A DNA stretch of 64,000 nt, from positions 1-64,000 of the forward strand of contig NZ_FNHN01000017.1 of the NCBI RefSeq assembly GCF_900103525.1. Reading direction: 5' to 3'. Source of the DNA: Bacillus sp. OK048. Its GTDB lineage: Bacteria; Bacillota; Bacilli; Bacillales; Cytobacillaceae. The notes beneath the pieces are model-generated. The model ran no database searches. It was not told where the DNA came from and saw nothing but the letters and a program-made list of their open reading frames with translations. Of the stretch, positions 1-7,753 are shown piece by piece (the first letter of the stretch is position 1; each line of letters begins with the position of its first letter). The position numbers and the translations under genes are program-made.

Positions 1-57
1 CTTAGAAATGAAGCAATAAGACTTCTAACCGCAGGAACTGCGGGGCTAGCCTATTAA
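1..57 (+). CDS. tnpB: C-terminal end of TnpB (IS200/IS605 family), cut by window edge
   Basis: The first 18 codons read LRNEAIRLLTAGTAGLAY and then stop. This resembles the usual TnpB/OrfB C-terminus, where a conserved tail with AxxLLTAGTAG follows the last zinc-ribbon and RuvC residues. TnpB is the RNA-guided nuclease of IS200/IS605 and IS607 elements. The catalytic domain lies outside the window, so nuclease activity cannot be judged. The hairpin-rich sequence right after the stop supports the call, because it looks like the right end of such an element. Confidence 0.7.
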   Translation, partial: LRNEAIRLLTAGTAGLAY

Positions 58-139
58 GAAAACTGAAGGATACTTTGGTGTTCATAGGAATCCCCTTCTT
101 CAATCAGACCGTAAGGTTTGATAAGGAGGGGTAGTTCAA
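58..139 (+). mobile_element. IS200/IS605-type right end with omega-RNA (reRNA) 3' hairpin
   Basis: A long hairpin follows the TnpB stop. An outer stem (92-98 with 125-131, CCCCTTC with GGAGGGG) encloses an inner stem (103-110 ATCAGACC with 115-122 GGTTTGAT) with a GTAA loop. It is followed by TTCAA (135-139). In IS608 the right cleavage site is TCAA, so the element plausibly ends at 139. In TnpB systems the 3' part of tnpB and the right end are transcribed as the guide RNA scaffold, and the guide is the flanking DNA, here starting at about 140. The structure is seen; the family assignment and boundary are inferred. Confidence 0.6.
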
Positions 140-171
140 ATTAACGTAAGTAGTTATAAGGAGCGATTATA

Positions 172-1362
172 TTGGAAAGAGTTGTTGGAACTGTTGTAAG
201 AGGTCTTCGTTGCCCAATCATAAATCAAGGGGATAAAATAGAAGAGATCGTTGTAGATAGTGTGTTAAAGGCTTCAGAAGTTGAAGGCTTTACTATTAAC
301 GATAAAGATATTGTTACGATAACAGAATCAATCGTTGCTCGTGCTCAAGGTAATTATGCGACGATCGATCATATTGCTAAAGATATTCATACAAAATTTG
401 GAGAAGATACGATTGGAGTCATATTCCCTATTTTAAGTCGAAATCGTTTCGCAAACTGTCTCCGTGGTATTGCAAAAGGAGCTAAAAAAATTGTTTTAAT
501 GCTTAGCTATCCAGCTGATGAAGTTGGTAATCACTTAGTGGATCTTGACATGCTTGATGAAAAGGGAGTTAATCCTTGGACAGATGTATTAACAGAAACA
601 CAATTCCGTGATTATTTTGGATATATTAAGCATACTTTTACTGGTGTTGATTATATTGATTATTATAAATCGTTAGTTGAAGAATACGGTGTTGAATGTG
701 ATGTAATCTTCTCAAATAATCCAAAAACCATTTTGGAATACACAAAAAATGTTCTAACCTGCGATATACATACACGATTTAGAACGAAGAGAATATTAAA
801 TGCAAATGGTGGAGAAAAGATTTACAGCCTTGATAACATATTATCGGAGTCTGTTGATGGCAGCGGATGTAATGAAGATTTTGGTCTACTAGGATCAAAT
901 AAAGCAACAGAGGATAGTGTTAAACTTTTTCCGCGTAATTGCCAACCTATAGTTGATAAAATACAGCATATGCTTAAAGAAAAGACTGGAAAAAATGTTG
1001 AAGTGATGATTTACGGAGATGGAGCGTTCAAAGACCCTGTAGGTAAAATATGGGAACTAGCTGATCCAGTTGTTTCACCTGCTTACACTTCAGGTCTTGA
1101 TGGCACACCCAATGAAGTAAAATTAAAATATCTCGCTGATAATAACTTTGCTCATTTAAAGGGTGAAGAACTTAAACAAGCGATTTCTCAATTTATTAAT
1201 AATAAAGAATCTGACCTTGTTGGATCAATGGAATCGCAAGGGACTACACCAAGAAAACTTACCGATCTTATCGGTTCTCTATCAGATTTAACTTCAGGAA
1301 GCGGAGATAAAGGTACACCTATTATCTATATCCAAGGTTATTTTGATAATTATACAAAATAA
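172..1362 (+). CDS. CofE-like protein (coenzyme F420-0:L-glutamate ligase family)
   Basis: This is a 396-residue protein with a TTG start, preceded by AAGGAG at 158-163. The N-terminal part (GTVVRGLRCPIINQGDKIEE, then DKDIVTITESIVARAQGN) follows the CofE fold pattern, in which a GD-containing strand is followed by a GDIxVIxxKIVSKAEG-type strand. CofE adds glutamate to F420-0. Bacillus is not known to make F420, and no other cof gene is visible here, so the true amide-ligase substrate is unknown. The gene stands alone, directly downstream of the IS right end, and is closed by a strong terminator. The family call is fairly safe; the function is open. Confidence 0.7.
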   Translation: MERVVGTVVRGLRCPIINQGDKIEEIVVDSVLKASEVEGFTINDKDIVTITESIVARAQGNYATIDHIAKDIHTKFGEDTIGVIFPILSRNRFANCLRGIAKGAKKIVLMLSYPADEVGNHLVDLDMLDEKGVNPWTDVLTETQFRDYFGYIKHTFTGVDYIDYYKSLVEEYGVECDVIFSNNPKTILEYTKNVLTCDIHTRFRTKRILNANGGEKIYSLDNILSESVDGSGCNEDFGLLGSNKATEDSVKLFPRNCQPIVDKIQHMLKEKTGKNVEVMIYGDGAFKDPVGKIWELADPVVSPAYTSGLDGTPNEVKLKYLADNNFAHLKGEELKQAISQFINNKESDLVGSMESQGTTPRKLTDLIGSLSDLTSGSGDKGTPIIYIQGYFDNYTK

Positions 1363-1371
1363 AGTATTCAA

Positions 1372-1409
1372 AAAAACTAGATGCCTCCATATATGGCATC
1401 TAGTTTTTT
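1372..1409 (+). terminator. Rho-independent terminator of the CofE-like gene
   Basis: The inverted repeat ACTAGATGCC / GGCATCTAGT has an 8-nt loop and is followed by TTTTTT. A-rich sequence on the 5' side means it could also stop transcripts coming from the minus-strand operon that ends at 1440. Confidence 0.85.
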
Positions 1410-1439
1410 GTGTTACTCTCTTTCATTTCCATACTTCAC

Positions 1440-2126
1440 TTAAACGGTTGCTCTTCTCAATAACAAATACGGAAGGTATATATATAAAAGAGTAGGAAGG
1501 ATGAGCCAATATGCAATTTCGATAGCAGTATGACTTGCGAACCATTGAAAAATATCCATCCAAGCCCCATAGTAAGTTACAAGCAGTACAATGGCACTTG
1601 AGATCAATACTGAGGATATTGATGCAATTAGCATACCTTTACCGCCAAAGCGGCGAGCTAAGCTGGATATCAAGAATCCAAGAAAGAAAAAATTAATAAA
1701 TAAGATAATATAGATCGTGAACTGTTCCAAAAGTGTTCCGTCATTCAAATAGGGAAAGTGAAAGTAGTGGAACTGGCCTCCCCAACCATTTGTTGCGCTT
1801 TCAATGGCTGATAAGATTACCAACATTATTGCGTATAATATATTTGTAGCGACGGCCATAACGACAGTACCAAGAAAATAGTCAGTTCTTCTAATTGACA
1901 TACCAATTGCATATGGAAAGGTTTGAGTTACGACAATGATCCCCAAAACCAGCATATAAACAATGATATAAGAGACCCCCCCTCCAGAATAAAATTCTTC
2001 ATCGCCTGGAATAAAAAGGCTGATGATAAAATTCAGAAGAAATACTGAAAAGAGAATAATATTTGGTATTAAAAACCATGCCCATTTATCTCTATAATAC
2101 ATTTTTAACACACTTTGAATATTCAT
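1440..2126 (-). CDS. ABC transporter permease of YtrABC-like module 1
   Basis: This is a 228-residue integral membrane protein with about six hydrophobic segments (for example IPNIILFSVFLLNFIISLFI and YIIVYMLVLGIIVV). It is the last gene of a three-gene operon, and its ATG overlaps the stop of the ATPase gene by four bases, so translation is probably coupled. In B. subtilis the comparable ytr operon is induced by cell-wall antibiotics; a similar stress role here is inference. No substrate can be read from the sequence. A paralogous module lies at 56171-58018. Confidence 0.8.
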   Translation of the reverse strand: MNIQSVLKMYYRDKWAWFLIPNIILFSVFLLNFIISLFIPGDEEFYSGGGVSYIIVYMLVLGIIVVTQTFPYAIGMSIRRTDYFLGTVVMAVATNILYAIMLVILSAIESATNGWGGQFHYFHFPYLNDGTLLEQFTIYIILFINFFFLGFLISSLARRFGGKGMLIASISSVLISSAIVLLVTYYGAWMDIFQWFASHTAIEIAYWLILPTLLYIYLPYLLLRRATV

Positions 2127-3019
2127 TGGGCAATCGCTCCTTTTTGAGTAGACTTTCCTTTTGTTAAATGTACAACCAATTGCTGTAATGAAACTGGGGA
2201 AATTTCAAGTCCACTAGCTGCTGCCAGGTTCCTATCAGAGTTGTTCTTACTTTGAATGACTGTAGCGGAAAGCAATCCCCCAAAAGGCTCACGATGAATA
2301 ACCTCTTTGCCCCTAAGAAACGCTTCTACTTTTCCAGTTTGGCCTGTTACCGTAAACGCAGTACCGCGTAAATTCTCCGCTTCATCATTAATAATGATTT
2401 GACCTTTGTCGACGACTAAAATATGCTCAAGTAAGTTGCTTACCTCATCAATTAAATGGGTGGAAAGGATTACAGTGCGTGGATATTCTGAGTAATCTTC
2501 CATCAATCTGTCATAAAATAATCCTCTTGAAACCGCATCAAGTCCTAAATATGGTTCATCAAAAATTGTTAACGGTGCCCTGCTGGCAAGGCCGATGACG
2601 ATTCCAACTGCAGATTGCATTCCCCTTGACAATTTTTTTGTTTTTTTCTTTAAAGGTAAATTGAAATCTTTTATTAGGGACTGTGCAAACTCCTCATCCC
2701 AATTTAAAAATAGTGATTTTGACACTTTTAAAATATCATGAACACTGAAGTTATCTGGATACTTCTGACTTTCTTTGATGAAGCAAATTTTACTTAATAC
2801 TCTCCTGTTTTCTTCGGGATTCTCACCAAAGACTTTTAATTCCCCATCAGTAGGAAAAACCTGAGCTGTTATTAATTTCATTAACGTTGTTTTACCTGCT
2901 CCATTTCTTCCAAGTAAACCGCAAATTTTATTCTCTTCAATCGTAAAACTGATATTATCAATTGCTTTAAACTCACCATATAACTTATCAAGCTGGCTAA
3001 CCTCGATTACCTTTTTCAT
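2123..3019 (-). CDS. ABC transporter ATP-binding protein, YtrB-like (module 1)
   Basis: This 298-residue ATPase has Walker A GLLGRNGAGKTT (about 34-45), the signature LSRGMQ and Walker B LTIFDEPYLGLD, followed by STHLIDE with the switch His. The C-terminal third is not ATPase-like and is shared with the second module (SLQQLVVHLTKG here, SLQDLFIYMTEK there). It pairs with the downstream permease. The start is well supported by GGGGATG a few bases upstream, and it overlaps the regulator gene by four bases. The export substrate is unknown. Confidence 0.88.
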   Translation of the reverse strand: MKKVIEVSQLDKLYGEFKAIDNISFTIEENKICGLLGRNGAGKTTLMKLITAQVFPTDGELKVFGENPEENRRVLSKICFIKESQKYPDNFSVHDILKVSKSLFLNWDEEFAQSLIKDFNLPLKKKTKKLSRGMQSAVGIVIGLASRAPLTIFDEPYLGLDAVSRGLFYDRLMEDYSEYPRTVILSTHLIDEVSNLLEHILVVDKGQIIINDEAENLRGTAFTVTGQTGKVEAFLRGKEVIHREPFGGLLSATVIQSKNNSDRNLAAASGLEISPVSLQQLVVHLTKGKSTQKGAIAQ

Positions 3020-3387
3020 ACTTTTTCATCCCCTCTCCGAATCATATCTGTCAATTGTTCAACTGTAATCCCTAGTTTCTTTGCCTCATGGATCATCGTG
3101 ACAATATACTGTTCAAAAAACTGTTCTGTCCGTTTATAAATGACCTTTTCTCGAGCTCCTTCCGCAACAAACATTCCAATCCCCCGCTTTTTATATAAAA
3201 TTCCCTCATCCACCAATAAATTAATGCCTTTCGCAGCCGTAGCAGGATTAATTTTGTAAAATGCGGCGAATTGATTAGTAGATGGAACCTGTGATTCCTC
3301 GGTAATTCTGCCTTCAATAATGTCATCTTCGACGCGTTCGGAAATTTGTATAAAAATTGGCCTGCCATCATCAATTAACTGTTTCAT
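3016..3387 (-). CDS. GntR-family regulator, YtrA subfamily (module 1)
   Basis: This 123-residue protein has a winged helix (about 10-75, with VPSTNQFAAFYKINPATAAK and DEGILYKKRGIGMFV) and a short C-terminal tail instead of a large effector domain, as is typical of YtrA-type regulators that control their own ABC operon. It is the first gene of the operon. A near-perfect palindrome just upstream overlaps the predicted -10 box, so autorepression relieved by envelope stress is the likely mode. Confidence 0.85.
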   Translation of the reverse strand: MKQLIDDGRPIFIQISERVEDDIIEGRITEESQVPSTNQFAAFYKINPATAAKGINLLVDEGILYKKRGIGMFVAEGAREKVIYKRTEQFFEQYIVTMIHEAKKLGITVEQLTDMIRRGDEKV

Positions 3388-3404
3388 ATCCTCACCACCA
3401 TACT

Positions 3405-3454
3405 GGTTAGTTACTTATGTAATTAACCATATAACAAAAGAACCATAATGTCAA
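3405..3454 (-). promoter_or_regulatory. Promoter and palindromic operator of YtrABC-like module 1
   Basis: Read on the minus strand, TTGACA (3454-3449), a 17-nt spacer and TATGGT (3431-3426) form a good SigA-type promoter. A 24-bp near-perfect palindrome, GGTTAATTAC-ATAA-GTAACTAACC, spans 3405-3428 and overlaps the -10 box, which is where a YtrA-type repressor would block transcription. Confidence 0.75.
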
Positions 3455-3503
3455 CAAATTACCAAATACTTGCAAGATTTTTTACGAAGAAATTTCTGCA
3501 TTA

Positions 3504-3530
3504 AAAAAACCCCTAGTTCCTAGGAGTTTT
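3504..3530. terminator. Hairpin between divergent units
   Basis: AAAACCCCTAG-TTC-CTAGGAGTTTT is a short, A/T-flanked inverted repeat that resembles a terminator. It lies between two divergently oriented genes, so there is no obvious transcript for it to end; it may be a leftover of a lost gene. Confidence 0.4.
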
Positions 3531-3691
3531 AACATAATCATTATTAATAAAAGGGAAGGCTAGTTCCCATTACTTTTAATATGAACTATGGAAATCTTTC
3601 CTCAATGAACAAGGAATGGCAGACATCAAGATTTTCAATTGAGGGAAAATAATAAAAGGCATTCAGACACGGTAATGGTGGTGAAAAATTA

Positions 3692-4501
3692 ATGAAAAGG
3701 TTAGTCATATTATTCCTGGTCTATACTGTAGTTTTTCTGCCGGTTCAACTAGCAAAGGCGGATGTCTCAATAAAATCGGAGGACGTTGCTTCCATTCAAA
3801 TAAACCGCACTTCTGGAGGTACGCGTACTTTTAATGAAAATGATGGTATTGAAGAGTTCGTCATCAGGAAGGTAGTGGAATGGATTAACACATCAAGTCC
3901 TGTAAAAGAAGCAACGGAATTAGATAATACAAAAACTCCGATATCCTTATTAAAAATAAAAATGAAGAACGGTAATGTTGCTACAGTAGTACCTGCTTAT
4001 GACTGCCATGTTCAAAATCAAACAAAATATTGTTCGCTGGCAGATGGTGATGTCATACTTGACCAAAATAACCAAAAAATTCGGTTGAAATCGGTCCAGC
4101 TCTTTGATTGGCTCCTAACAGGGTGGAAACAAGAAAATACAAAGCCTCCCCAAGATACGAAAGAAATGATGGTCCATGATATCCTAATGCTTTTCTTAGG
4201 TCCGGAAATAGATAAGGCGGTGAGCAACTATTACTCAGAATATTTAACTTATTCACCATTGGTCTATCCCTACCAAATTGAAATTGTAAATGTAGAAAGA
4301 ATTGGTGGATTCCGCACCTTTGATTTTTCAATCACATTAGAAATTACCCCTGTAGTGGGACCCCATATTTCTGTAGGGAAAGACAGATTGACTTTTGAAA
4401 TTGCTCCAACAATAATTCCAGGTCAAATTAAATTAAAGAAATTTGAACATCTTGAAACACATGAACTTCCTCCACACTGGCAACACATCATTAAACATTA
4501 A
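3692..4501 (+). CDS. Secreted DUF3888-type protein
   Basis: This 269-residue protein begins with a signal peptide (MKRLVILFLVYTVVFLPVQL, cleavage near AKA-DV). Residues about 155-250 (HDILMLFLGPEIDKAVSNYY onwards) fit DUF3888, a domain found in exported proteins of Bacillus. The N-terminal 130 residues are a second, unrecognised region with two cysteines (YDCHVQNQTKYC) that could form a disulphide. The RBS GGTGGTG lies eight bases before the ATG. The function is unknown; it probably acts outside the membrane. Confidence 0.7.
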   Translation: MKRLVILFLVYTVVFLPVQLAKADVSIKSEDVASIQINRTSGGTRTFNENDGIEEFVIRKVVEWINTSSPVKEATELDNTKTPISLLKIKMKNGNVATVVPAYDCHVQNQTKYCSLADGDVILDQNNQKIRLKSVQLFDWLLTGWKQENTKPPQDTKEMMVHDILMLFLGPEIDKAVSNYYSEYLTYSPLVYPYQIEIVNVERIGGFRTFDFSITLEITPVVGPHISVGKDRLTFEIAPTIIPGQIKLKKFEHLETHELPPHWQHIIKH

Positions 4502-4839
4502 ATGAAAAGGAAAAATAAATACGGCGAAGGTTTGATTTCTGTGTTCAAACCATAAAGAAAAGGTGTAATCTTTTCCTATGTGATTTTATAGACTAGGATC
4601 GTATTTATTGCTTCTAGGAAGTTTTTCGTTCTTCTTCTTCAAACCAGGCATTTACAACATCCCTATTCGTTTTTTAACGCAATGCCCTTGGTGTATACCT
4701 TTATAGCTGCATTAATGAGGATAAAGCGTGCTTCCTATACATGTAATGAGTAAAACTACTTCAGCTGGGTAGTATATGTTTAGGATGGTGTGCGTTCATA
4801 TTTAACATATTCCCAAATAATGAACGAGGAAGTGAATAG
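4502..4839. other. Gene-free stretch upstream of the glycine-zipper gene
   Basis: There is no open frame with a plausible RBS in this stretch. A small hairpin (AGAAAAG / CTTTTCCT, about 4556-4577) follows the previous gene and may end it. The last 100 bases should hold the promoter of the next gene, but no convincing -35/-10 pair was identified. Confidence 0.5.
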
Positions 4840-5139
4840 ATGAATCACAGTAACGAACGCAATAACTTGGATGAAAATGTGGGGGAAGTTGGAAACAACC
4901 AGGCTGAAAGTAATGCTAATCAAGGTACAAGTGACTTTGGTGAAGCAGTTGGAACTTTTACTGATGCCGTTGCGGGTGCTATGATAGGTGCTCCATATGG
5001 ACTAATTGGTACTGTTATAGGCGGTGTTTCAGGTGGTGTTATTGGTAACCAGATCGTGGAGACGGCTGAAGCAGATAACAATACAGTATCCAATAATCGT
5101 GATGTAAATAATAATGATATTAACCCTATAAATAAGTAG
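4840..5139 (+). CDS. Small glycine-zipper protein
   Basis: This 99-residue protein has an Asn/Glu-rich hydrophilic N-terminus, then a glycine-zipper stretch at about 40-70 (AVAGAMIGAPYGLIGTVIGG then VSGGVIGN), then an Asn/Asp-rich tail. Glycine zippers of the GxxxG type pack helices in membranes. There is no signal peptide. Asn-rich short proteins with one glycine-rich helix pair are often sporulation- or envelope-related in Bacillus, but no specific role can be given. RBS GAGGAAGTG precedes the ATG. Confidence 0.6.
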   Translation: MNHSNERNNLDENVGEVGNNQAESNANQGTSDFGEAVGTFTDAVAGAMIGAPYGLIGTVIGGVSGGVIGNQIVETAEADNNTVSNNRDVNNNDINPINK

Positions 5140-5248
5140 CTATTTTTCATAAGGTCTCCAATCAATTTAACATGGAAATGTAATCTCACCGTTAACCTCA
5201 GATGTTGAAGAACTGCTGCATGGGTGGCTAACGGGTGAACTGTTTAGA

Positions 5249-5280
5249 AGAAGAACTCAATAATGGGTTCTTTTTCTTTT
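5249..5280 (+). terminator. Terminator after glycine-zipper gene
   Basis: AAGAACTC-AATAAT-GGGTTCTT is followed by a T-rich run (TTTCTTTT). Confidence 0.65.
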
Positions 5281-5332
5281 GATATTATATGCTCCAAGAA
5301 CGTTTAACAGAAAAACTCATATTCATCATGTT

Positions 5333-5545
5333 CTTCGTCTAACCTTCCCAGTTACTTGAAAAAGAAAAAGCAATCCTTCGTAATTGAAGCATCGCATCCG
5401 TTACTTGAATAAGAAAAAAGGCTTTCCCCTTATGAAGGATAGTACCTGTTCAGCTTATTAAAAAGGAAACTTCAATTTCCAATTACAATTTCTCCTTCAC
5501 CTATTGATGCTTCAAAACCAATAAGGTAGTCAGTTACTTGAAGAA
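5333..5545. repeat. CTTnAAnTAACGG-family repeats
   Basis: The core occurs in at least three degenerate forms on the minus strand (TTTTTCAAGTAACTGGGAAG, TTATTCAAGTAACGGATGCG, TTCTTCAAGTAACTGAC). The first two flank a hairpin (GCGATGCTTC ... GAAGGATTGC). The same arrangement recurs at 42.3, 51-52, 55.9 and 58-62 kb. The stretch carries no gene. Confidence 0.6.
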
Positions 5546-5704
5546 GAAAATATTTAAGTTGTTTTCAGCAGCAGTCGGCTCGCTATCTACTGCTTTACTC
5601 ATATTCCGTAGTTTTGTCCTCATAAAAACTAGTGAAATAGCCCTTCCCACATTAATTACTCAGCATATTTTATAAGGAATAAGTATATAAAGGAGGGCTA
5701 TCTA

Positions 5705-5845
5705 ATGTTTGGATATGGTGGATATGGCGGATTTGGTGGTTGTGGTGGCTACGGCTACGGCGGCGTTGGTTTCCGCGGCGGTTTTGCATTAATCGTTGTA
5801 TTGTTTATCCTGTTAATCATCGTTGGAACAGTGATCTGTTTCTAA
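5705..5845 (+). CDS. YjcZ-type small sporulation protein
   Basis: This is a 46-residue peptide: MFGYGGYGGFGGCGGYGYGG, a short GVGFRGG stretch, then a single hydrophobic segment ending in VICF. A Gly/Tyr-rich head followed by FALIVVLFILLIIVG is the hallmark of the YjcZ family, tiny peptides that are numerous in spore-formers and usually made in the mother cell or forespore. AAAGGAGGGC at 5690-5699 is an excellent RBS, and a strong terminator follows at once, so this is a complete single-gene unit. Confidence 0.85.
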   Translation: MFGYGGYGGFGGCGGYGYGGVGFRGGFALIVVLFILLIIVGTVICF

Positions 5846-5872
5846 GTAATAGCCAATTACACTTTTCATAAA

Positions 5873-5907
5873 AATACAAAAAAGCCCTTGTAGGGCTTTT
5901 TTGTATT
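5873..5907 (+). terminator. Terminator of the yjcZ-like gene
   Basis: The stem AATACAAAAAAGCCC / GGGCTTTTTTGTATT with loop TTGTA is perfectly paired and contains a T run. Confidence 0.9.
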
Positions 5908-6038
5908 TGAGAATTCCTGGTAAGGCGTATATGCAATTTAGGTTATGGGGCTATGTTGCTTCGGCTACACTATCTTATGCATCCATTCATGTGAATTCCC
6001 AATAGGTTAAGCCTTAATTTCGGAAATAATTTTCCTTT

Positions 6039-6310
6039 GGCTGTGTTAAAGGAAAATGTTGAGTTCACTCAATTTGAAAAATAGGCGGAGAAATTCCGTT
6101 TATTTCGGGAAATTCCCATATTTCCCTTAAAATAAGCGGAGTTTTTCCGGTTATACGTTCCAAAACGATGGCTTTTGTCTTATTGTGAACAGTTAGTCGG
6201 AATATCTCCGCTTATATCTGCTCCCTAAGCCTCCACTATCGACATTAGCCGGAAATTCTCCGCTTAAAAATTTTTCTACACGAAAATCAACAATGAATAA
6301 TAACAGAGCC
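6039..6310 (+). mobile_element. 272-bp MITE, copy 1
   Basis: Ends are GGCTGTGTTA and TAACAGAGCC, imperfect terminal inverted repeats (9 of 10). Flanking octamers TTTCCTTT and TTTACTTT match at 7 of 8 bases, like an aged 8-bp target duplication. The interior has four short palindromes (about 6081-6103, 6131-6153, 6192-6216, 6244-6266) of the form GCGGAnnnnTCCG. It has no coding capacity. Copies lie at 33765-34041 and, inverted, at 47518-47789. The rest of 5908-6472 holds no recognisable gene. Confidence 0.8.
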
Positions 6311-6472
6311 TTTACTTTAAATCATCACTTGTTCACTCTGCCTTTTACCTTGTACATATGGCCAGCACCTGTTAAAGTAAAGCACCATATAGTTTAGGTG
6401 CATTTTTTCCCAATTTTCCCGGTTATCGAACAATGGACAGGCGATGATTTATTAAAACATCGCCTCATTTAA

Positions 6473-6895
6473 CTATCCATTAGGAATAAGATATTTTTCT
6501 TTGAAGATTGGACTAAGTTCACTCCACACATCAAATTTATTACCATCTAAATCATAAAAAACAAAATTTCTTCCAGAGTGTCCTCTGTCTTCAATCTCTC
6601 CAACTCTAATTTCACTTTGCTTAAAGTCTTTATGTATTGCTTCTAAGGCATTTAATCCATTAACTTCGAATGTTAACGAAAAACGCTCATTACCGTAAAT
6701 ATCAAAGAAATTGGAGCTTTGATTTTCATTAGACTTCACAAGAAAAATGCTTTGATTGGCAAAGTTTAAAATAGCTTTGTCTTGATCTTTGTAGCTTAAC
6801 TCTGCTCCTAATTTATTTACATACCAATCAGAAGAAAGGTCTACATTCGTTACTGGTATATATGTTGTTCCTATCCTTAATAATTTCTCGCCCAT
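6473..6895 (-). CDS. VOC family (glyoxalase/bleomycin-resistance fold) protein
   Basis: The protein is about 140 residues. An in-frame ATG eight codons upstream (6919) exists, but CAAAGGAG at 6903-6910 is correctly placed only for the ATG at 6895. Two betaalphabeta modules are visible: TTYIPVTNVDLSSDWYVNKL at the start and FVFYDLDGNKFDVWSE near the end, the usual VOC pattern with paired metal-ligand strands. The substrate cannot be told; many relatives are uncharacterised. It is a single gene. Confidence 0.8.
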   Translation of the reverse strand: MGEKLLRIGTTYIPVTNVDLSSDWYVNKLGAELSYKDQDKAILNFANQSIFLVKSNENQSSNFFDIYGNERFSLTFEVNGLNALEAIHKDFKQSEIRVGEIEDRGHSGRNFVFYDLDGNKFDVWSELSPIFKEKYLIPNG

Positions 6896-6923
6896 TTTTT
6901 GTCTCCTTTGAGATTCCATTATT

Positions 6924-7110
6924 TTAATATCTTGAAACTAAAGGTTTTTGATTTGTACTACAAATTGGACAAAATCTATCCTCGCCAATAAATCCTTCTA
7001 TTTCAATTCCTCTATAATTACAGTTGTATCTATTTCTTTAATATTCATAGAAGCACAACCACCTTTTTTCCCGATAAAACCATGTATAAACACACCCGTT
7101 AGTGAAGTAG
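6924..7110 (-). pseudogene. Possible remnant of a small zinc-ribbon gene
   Basis: The minus strand holds a short open stretch ending with FIGEDRFCPICSTNQKP and a stop at 6924, and upstream of it in another frame GVFIHGFIGKKGGCAS. The CPIC motif looks like real coding sequence, but there is no start or RBS and the frames do not join. It could be a frameshifted leftover, or chance. Confidence 0.3.
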
Positions 7111-7118
7111 TATCGGCT

Positions 7119-7457
7119 TTAATATTTTATTGTAATAGCCAATGTTCCCCATTCCTTTTCTTGTTCGGGAGTATAAATTTCGTATGTTCCCTCTATCATT
7201 TCTTTCATTGACCAATCTGCACAATCAAAGTCTTTAAAAGGAATGTCTTTATACATAGCTTGAAATGTATCATACGTTCTAAGCCCTGTTACTTTTACTT
7301 GTAATGTATCATTTTGTTCAGGAACTTTAATAAATTCAATGGCATCACCAATTTTTATTTTCCTTCTTTTTTCATCGTTAAGTCGAATCTCAACTGTCTT
7401 TTTACCATCTTTAATAGCTTTAAAATATTCACCGTATAAACCCATTTGATGCACCAC
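7119..7457 (-). CDS. ASCH domain protein
   Basis: This 112-residue protein uses a GTG start at 7457, supported by AGAGGTG seven bases upstream. The pattern YFKAIKDGKKTVEIRLND, then KIGDAIEFIK and a C-terminal EKEWGTLAITIKY, is that of ASCH domains, PUA-like beta-barrels thought to bind RNA or modified nucleosides; one characterised branch hydrolyses N4-acetylcytidine. Whether this protein is catalytic is unknown. It has no operon partner. Confidence 0.8.
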   Translation of the reverse strand: MVHQMGLYGEYFKAIKDGKKTVEIRLNDEKRRKIKIGDAIEFIKVPEQNDTLQVKVTGLRTYDTFQAMYKDIPFKDFDCADWSMKEMIEGTYEIYTPEQEKEWGTLAITIKY

Positions 7458-7504
7458 TTAGATTCACCTCTTTACCTGATTGTAGCTTAAATTATATCAA
7501 CTGC

Positions 7505-7686
7505 TTATTGTGCTAACTCTGCACCACCGCAAGTGGGACATCAGCGAACTTCTTTTTTTGGTATGTATTTATTATAAATTACTCCATTATTTGACTCTTC
7601 ACTGCTGACCCGGTTCCCCATCTCATTTCGTCCGTATCTTGAATTTCTCTTGTAAGATTACTGATATTATTGTTTCGATTACTCAT
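7505..7686 (-). pseudogene. Decayed small gene with C-terminal zinc-ribbon
   Basis: An ATG at 7686, with GGTGATG upstream, opens a 35-codon frame (MSNRNNNISNLTREIQDTDE...) that stops at 7579. In the neighbouring frame the sequence goes on as NGVIYNKYIPKKEVR, a TGA where TGG would be natural, then CPTCGGAELAQ and a stop at 7505. One frameshift plus one nonsense change would explain this, so it is read as a degraded gene for a protein with about 60 residues. Confidence 0.5.
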
Positions 7687-7753
7687 TCAACTTCATCACC
7701 TTTTTTAATTTTAGTTTATTATTCGTGATAGAAAATGATTTCTCCTTCTTGGT

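Noticed and set aside
6948..7211. 87-codon plus-strand frame overlapping the ASCH gene
   Set aside because: It overlaps a supported gene on the other strand and has no RBS.
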